A DNA stretch of 64,000 bases from an uncultured Lachnospiraceae bacterium (lineage in GTDB: Bacteria > Bacillota > Clostridia > Lachnospirales > Lachnospiraceae), in contig CAJUIP010000012.1 in NCBI GenBank assembly GCA_910586315.1, forward strand, positions 1 through 64,000. Direction: 5' to 3'. A program made the translations under genes and the position numbers. Below are positions 59,782-64,000 of this stretch, in pieces; the first letter of the stretch is position 1; every line of letters begins with the position of its first letter. Below the pieces are notes generated by a model. It did not search any database. It was not told the DNA's origin and worked only from the letters and a program-made list of their open reading frames with translations.

Positions 59782-61485
59782 TTACATTTTCTCAACCACT
59801 ACCTTACAGCGTTTTTTACAAAATGCAATCCCATAGATCAGGATGTCATTCCGGCCGTCTTCCCGCAGCGCTTCCTCATATCGGCGGTCTCTGATTTGTG
59901 CTATAGCCTTTTCACACGCTTTATCAAGTTCCTGAAACGTACGGGCATATTTCAGCTCAATAATGATTCCTGCATCCGGATCCTCCGGCTTTATTATAAT
60001 GTCTGCAAAGCCGTCGCCTGATTCCATATTCGACTTCACAGACCAGTTTCCGTAATGGCGTAAAAGTCCAAGCAGCATTCCATGATAAAAGTTTTCTTTT
60101 TCCACCCCTCGCGCCTTTGCATCCAGAATGCTGATTGTCTGCCCCAATATTTGCGTCAGCTGTTTCTGAATCTCTTCCGCCTTCCCGCTTGTGAAACTAT
60201 GATAAAGCTCATTGACAGTATGAACATCTTTTGCGAAGGACTGATCAAACCATTGCTGAATCTGAGAAACAAAAATCTCCCGTACCTCTCTGTTCGGGAT
60301 AATCAATTTAAAAATTCCGGATTCTGATCTCCCGGCCTGCGTGAGATAACCTGTTGTAAACAAAACGCTCCAAATATTGTCGATACTGGTATCAATCTCA
60401 TCGTATGTTAAATCAAGCCGAATCCTTTTCTCAACCGCTTCCCCGGCAATCAACTGCTCAATCTCATTTTTCGTGGTCTGATCCGCCTTATCAACAAATC
60501 TCTTTACCAGATCATTCCCGCTGCTGTTAATCCAGTACGCCTTCGGAGACGCTTCCGAATCCGTTACCAGGTCGTCCAAATAATTGATCACATCCCAGGG
60601 ACAATAAATATCCGCATTCCCGAAACGGTATCCATCATACCAATCCTTGACCTCAGAAAAATGTTCCTGCAGATTATAGTCCGATAACACTTTCTGAACC
60701 TCCGCATCCGTAAAACCAAATTCTTCATCATAGCGAATATCATCCGAAGAAAAAACTTTAAAATTATTCAGTCCTGTAAAGATGCTTTCTTTTGGTACAC
60801 GCAGGCATCCTGTCAGCACCGCAAATTGCAGGCAATCATTCGTTTTCAGCGCTTGTCCGAATAAGCCGCGAATTAACGACACCATTTCTTTGTAGTAGCC
60901 ATGCTGGAACGCCTTATCAAGCGGGACATCGTACTCATCAACCAGGATAATCACCTTTTGCTCATAATGCTTAAACAGCAGTTTAGATAACACTTTCAAG
61001 GATGAAACCAATAATCCCCTGTCCATCCAGTATATTCCATTCCGTATTATTGTAAATCCCCGGTACTGTTCTTTCTCAATCTCTGACAGTTTTCCACTAT
61101 TCAGTAAAAAAGGAAAACGTCCTGCTTCGTTTCCGATAATTTGTGCTAACGCATCCGCCGCATCCTCATAAGATAATGCGTCAGCATCTTTGAGTGAAAG
61201 AAATATCACCGGATATTTTCCCATGTGCATTTTGCACAGCTCTTCTTTTTGTGAAATATAAAGATTATCAAAAAGCGATTAGTCTGTTCCAATTTCAAAA
61301 AAACTTTTCAGCATACTCATGTTCAAAGTTTTTCCAAACCGCCTCGGCCGGGTAAACAGATTCACTTTCCCCCAGCCTTGCAGCAGCTGCCCGATCAGTT
61401 TCGTCTTGTCAATATAGTAAAATTTATTTTTACGAATTTCTTCAAAGCTTTCGATTCCCACAGGGAGCATCAAATTTTCTCGCAT
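59782..61485 (-). pseudogene. AAA-ATPase-like / PD-(D/E)XK protein with one in-frame stop
   Basis: The frame from 61485 encodes the AAA-ATPase_like start (LPVGIESFEEIRKNKFYYID, FTRPRRFGKTLNMSML), then TAA at 61279-61281 after FFEIGTD, then continues in frame SLFDNLYISQKEELC to a full C-terminal PD-(D/E)XK-like region (SGDGFADIIIKPEDPDAGII). Only the single stop breaks an otherwise intact ~567-codon gene. These proteins are common in Clostridia; their function is unclear. Confidence 0.8.
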
Positions 61486-61677
61486 ACCGTTTACGCTCCT
61501 TTCCAAAAGCTGTAACATTTACATTTCGTCTAACCCGGTTTAAATGCCCCTACATTTCACCCGCCTGTTTTCCCGATAGCAAAAATACGGCCTTCCGGCT
61601 AATGTATAGTATAATTTATTTTCAGCAATTCTGCAATACAGGCGGAAAGCAGTATCCAATCCTATCCGTATGTACTC

Positions 61678-62379
61678 TCAGCTAAACACCTGGGAACCAT
61701 AAATAATCAGATATCCGAGTCCGGCGCGGGCCGCCAGAAATTCTCCAATGATTACCCCCACCAGGCAAAGGCCGATGTTCACTTTCATGTTGCTGATAAT
61801 AAGCGGCACGGAACCGGGCAGCAGTACCTTAAACAAAATATCCTGTTTTTTTCCACCCAGAGAATAGATTAACTTAATCTGATCCGGATCCATGGTCTTA
61901 AAACCGTTATGAAGCGTTAAAATGGAGCCGAACACCGCCACTGACACAGCGGCCACCACAATGGTCCGTATGTTGCTCCCCAGCCAGACGATGAGAATGG
62001 GAGCCAATGCGGACTTGGGCAGACTGTTTAACATCACCAGATACGGATCCAGGATTTCCGACAGGCTCTTACTGGACCAAAGGGCCACGGCCCCGAAAAT
62101 CCCGATGGCCGTCACAAGTCCAAAACTTATGACCGTCTCCAGAATCGTAATACCTGTGTGTAAAAAAATACTTCCATCAAGCACCATAGAAGAAAGACAC
62201 TGTATGATGCGGGATGGAGAGCTGAAAATAAAACCATTCAAAAGCCCTGCCCTGACACTGATTTCCCAAAGTGCAAGAAACAGGACGAGGAGCAGAATAC
62301 GTGCCCCTGTAACCATCCGGCGCCTGCGAAGCTGCTTTGCCACAAACTCCTGTTGGGCCAGAGTTGCATGAGTTTTCAT
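61678..62379 (-). pseudogene. NitT/TauT-type ABC permease, truncated by the element
   Basis: The 233-codon frame has the permease helices and the EAA-type loop with LGGKKQDILFKVLLPGSVP. It stops right after GSQVF at the element junction (AGC TGA come from the element). The family is normally about 250-265 aa, and the missing last helix is at 50392-50493. GGAGGTG precedes the ATG at 62379. The transporter is probably inactive unless the element excises. Confidence 0.9.
61683..61686. other. Right attachment junction of the integrated element
   Basis: TAAA, shared with 50490-50493, separates the element end (left, TATCCGTATGTACTCTCAGC) from permease sequence (right, CACCTGGGAACC). Confidence 0.8.
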
Positions 62380-62431
62380 GAAACACCTCCAAACTCTCTA
62401 ATTTTTATAACTGTTCAGCACCTTGCTGTTC

Positions 62432-63193
62432 CTAATTCTTTAATATTTTCCATAATTCATTAAAATAAGCAGAAAATTCCGGACAGTTCCTCCGTTTTAA
62501 GGGACTTCCGGCTTCCTCCGGAAAACTTATGGACATGGTACCCTTGATGCGCCCGGGCCGTCTGGTCAGAATGATGATGCGGTCGGCCACACTGACTGCC
62601 TCCGAAAGATCGTGGGTGATGAGAATGGCAGTCTTTTTTCTGCCTCTTATGATGGTGCTGATGTCGTCGCAGACTGCAAGCCTGGTCTGATAATCCAGCG
62701 CGGAAAAGGGTTCATCCAGCAAAAGAAGGTCCGGCTCCAGAGCCAGCGTGCGAATCAGGGCCGCTCTCTGCCGCATACCGCCGGAAAGCTCCGAGGGCTT
62801 GGCATCGGCAAAGCTTTGGAGGCCGTATGCCGAAAGAAGCTCCTCCACCTTCTTTTTATGGGGTTCATCCAGCTTTTTCTGGATTTCCAGCCCCAGACAG
62901 GCGTTGGAAAAAATCGTTCTCCACTGGAAAAGATGATCTTTCTGCAGCATATAACCAATCCGCGTATCTCCGCCTGTCACGTTCTTCCCGTCTAAAAGAA
63001 TCTGTCCGGAGTCCGGCTTTAGAAGACCGCAGATCAGGGAAAGCAGCGTGGATTTTCCGCATCCGGAGGGTCCCACCACGGCGACGAACTCTCCTGCATG
63101 AACCTTAAATGATATATGGGACAGGGCCTGTGTTTCCCCCTCCATCGTATGGTAGGAATAGCATAAATCTTTCACTTCCAGTTTGGGGATCAT
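62432..63193 (-). CDS. NitT/TauT-type ABC ATPase (SsuB-like)
   Basis: The 253-aa ATPase has Walker A GPSGCGKST, the Q-loop MLQKDHLFQWRT, signature LSGGMRQR and Walker B LLLLDEPFSALD. It lies 52 nt upstream of the truncated permease, same strand. No binding-protein gene lies in the window, so the substrate (sulfonate, thiamine precursor, nitrate or other) is unknown. The ATG at 63193 follows GAGGTGG; the 190-nt region upstream to the leuD terminator shows no riboswitch I recognise. Confidence 0.88.
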   Translation of the reverse strand: MIPKLEVKDLCYSYHTMEGETQALSHISFKVHAGEFVAVVGPSGCGKSTLLSLICGLLKPDSGQILLDGKNVTGGDTRIGYMLQKDHLFQWRTIFSNACLGLEIQKKLDEPHKKKVEELLSAYGLQSFADAKPSELSGGMRQRAALIRTLALEPDLLLLDEPFSALDYQTRLAVCDDISTIIRGRKKTAILITHDLSEAVSVADRIIILTRRPGRIKGTMSISFPEEAGSPLKRRNCPEFSAYFNELWKILKN

Positions 63194-63386
63194 GGACCAC
63201 CTCAAAACACTGTTGTTTCTATTTAGGATATGACGATCCGGCCTTGGACGTGAACTGTACCGTTTTATTTCTGCCTGGAAAGGCAAAGATGACCGGAGCT
63301 TTCGCCGTCTCCATCAGGGACGGAGGAAGAGGAAGCCTTTTCCCAGCTCGCCGCGCGACATATTCCTCTGTGTAGGCCTATACTGC

Positions 63387-63427
63387 TAAAAAGCCGGAAC
63401 CGCGCCTTTTTGGGCATGGTTCCGGCT
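63387..63427 (-). terminator. Terminator of leuD
   Basis: AGCCGGAACC / GGTTCCGGCT is a perfect 10-bp stem (63392-63401, 63418-63427) followed on the minus strand by TTTTAG, 30 nt after the leuD stop. Confidence 0.88.
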
Positions 63428-63457
63428 GTCTCTCTTCTGTATCTCTTTTCTCTGTCC

Positions 63458-63946
63458 TTATTTCTCACCATTTATATAATTTACCAGTCCGCCGGCAGAA
63501 ATGATTTTCTGCATGAAAGGCGGGAACGCCTGCCCTTTGTAGGACTCCTCTTTCGTGCGGTTATAAATCACTCCGCTGTCAAAATCAATTTCCACCTCAT
63601 CGCCGGCGGAAATGGCTTTAGAGGCCTCGGGGCATTCGATGATCGGGAGGCCGATATTTATGGCATTGCGGTAGAAAATTCTCGCAAACGTCTCCGCAAT
63701 AACACAACTCACACCCGCGCACTTAATGGCTAACGGCGCATGCTCTCTGGAGGAGCCGCAGCCAAAGTTCTTCTCTGCCACGATGATATCGCCGTTTTTT
63801 ACCTTATGAATAAATTCTTTATCAATATCTTCCATGCAATGCTTTGCCAGCTCTTCTCCCTGGGTCGCATTTAAGTAGCGGGCCGGGATAATCACGTCTG
63901 TATCTACATTGTCTCCATATTTAAAAGCTCTTCCTTTTGCCTGCAT
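63458..63946 (-). CDS. leuD: 3-isopropylmalate dehydratase small subunit (LeuD)
   Basis: The 162-aa swivel-domain protein has DNVDTDVIIPARYLN, NFGCGSSREHAP and FARIFYRNAINIGLP, all typical of the archaeal/Clostridia-type small subunit. With LeuC it isomerises 2- to 3-isopropylmalate in leucine synthesis; the closely related homoaconitase cannot be fully excluded. GGAGGGAAG precedes the ATG. leuC is expected just outside the right edge. Confidence 0.92.
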   Translation of the reverse strand: MQAKGRAFKYGDNVDTDVIIPARYLNATQGEELAKHCMEDIDKEFIHKVKNGDIIVAEKNFGCGSSREHAPLAIKCAGVSCVIAETFARIFYRNAINIGLPIIECPEASKAISAGDEVEIDFDSGVIYNRTKEESYKGQAFPPFMQKIISAGGLVNYINGEK

Positions 63947-64000
63947 ACTGCTTCCCTCCTATAAACCAAGTTCACATGGACATGAAATTTTCCCGGTTAC

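Larger units (their letters stand above)
50494..61682. mobile_element. Integrated large-serine-recombinase element, about 11.2 kb
   Basis: The element splits an ABC permease gene with a shared TAAA at both ends. Its joined ends give a ~46-bp imperfect palindrome with arms TATCCGTATGT and ACATACTGATA around the core, as expected for attP; the rebuilt host site has a central GTTTAAAC flanked by CCAG and CTGG, as expected for attB. The recombinase gene lies 1 kb from the left end. Cargo: an MNT/HEPN pair, a four-gene antiporter/oxidoreductase operon with its LysR, and a broken AAA-ATPase-like gene. No conjugation genes are present, so it can integrate but does not look self-transmissible. Confidence 0.85.

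Noticed and set aside
63194..63387. Riboswitch (TPP or similar) upstream of the ABC ATPase
   Set aside because: I looked for the conserved thiamine, cobalamin, guanidine and SAM blocks and found none.
1..64000. tRNA, rRNA genes or a replication origin
   Set aside because: No cloverleaf-like segments with the conserved T-loop, no rRNA sequence and no DnaA-box cluster were noticed on either strand; a tool-based scan would be more sensitive.

Overview
The window looks like a chromosome segment of a gut-type Clostridia, most likely a Lachnospiraceae close to Enterocloster/Hungatella/Lachnoclostridium. The basis is strong AGGAGG ribosome sites, low-GC Firmicutes gene families at moderate GC, a cell-wall-binding-repeat surface protein, several FeoA/FeoB parts with a FeoB-associated Cys-rich peptide, and dispersed hairpin repeats that I associate with this family. 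The genus call is inference.

Layout. 0.2-6 kb (minus): a large STAND/BTAD regulator, a double-AAA ATPase and an acid-tailed protein, possibly the edge of a contractile-injection-type locus. 6.1-8.5 kb: an NTF2-like/LytTR regulator, azlCD and a TIGR04076 protein. 8.7-9.2 kb: a MarR regulator. 9.2-19.2 kb: one long minus-strand operon, patB - dpp-type ABC transporter - class-I amidotransferase-like hydrolase - two M20 peptidases, read here as peptide/cysteine-conjugate uptake and breakdown. 19.5-22.6 kb: a glycogen debranching enzyme behind a promoter flanked by an inverted repeat, then a lipoprotein. 22.7-26.4 kb: a ferrous-iron cluster with four copies of an iron-box-like palindrome. 26.6-27.8 kb: a NiCo riboswitch with an overlapping terminator, then a cation efflux gene. 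27.9-34.9 kb: an AT-rich, decaying accessory island with a broken serine recombinase, an MFS pump beside a twice-nonsense TetR, two AlkD-like proteins, a rifamycin ADP-ribosyltransferase (arr), a flavodoxin/DUF4405 scar, a transposase fragment and a frameshifted DUF5808 gene. 35.1-40.8 kb: a zinc cluster made of znuACB, a HAD phosphatase, a COG0523 GTPase with four His/Cys repeats and a second GTPase fused to a DUF1980-like domain. 41.2-50.3 kb: a PTS-type IIC protein, a surface protein, a MacAB-like exporter and a PepT-like peptidase. 61.7-64 kb: an ABC importer pair and leuD.

The main discovery is an integrated element of about 11.2 kb (50494-61682). It splits an ABC permease gene: the N-terminal 232 codons end at 61683 and the missing C-terminal ~32 codons lie at 50392-50493, on the same strand and in a joinable frame. 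The two junctions share TAAA. Joining the element ends rebuilds a ~46-bp imperfect palindrome typical of attP for large serine recombinases, and such a recombinase lies 1 kb from the left end. The element also carries an MNT/HEPN pair, a LysR-controlled operon (NhaC-type antiporter, ATC-hydrolase-like protein, fumarate-reductase-like flavoprotein, short 2Fe-2S protein) and a broken AAA-ATPase-like gene.

The sequence is also rich in dispersed structured repeats. At least three families recur within this window (called A, B and C below), and there are two single large palindromes.
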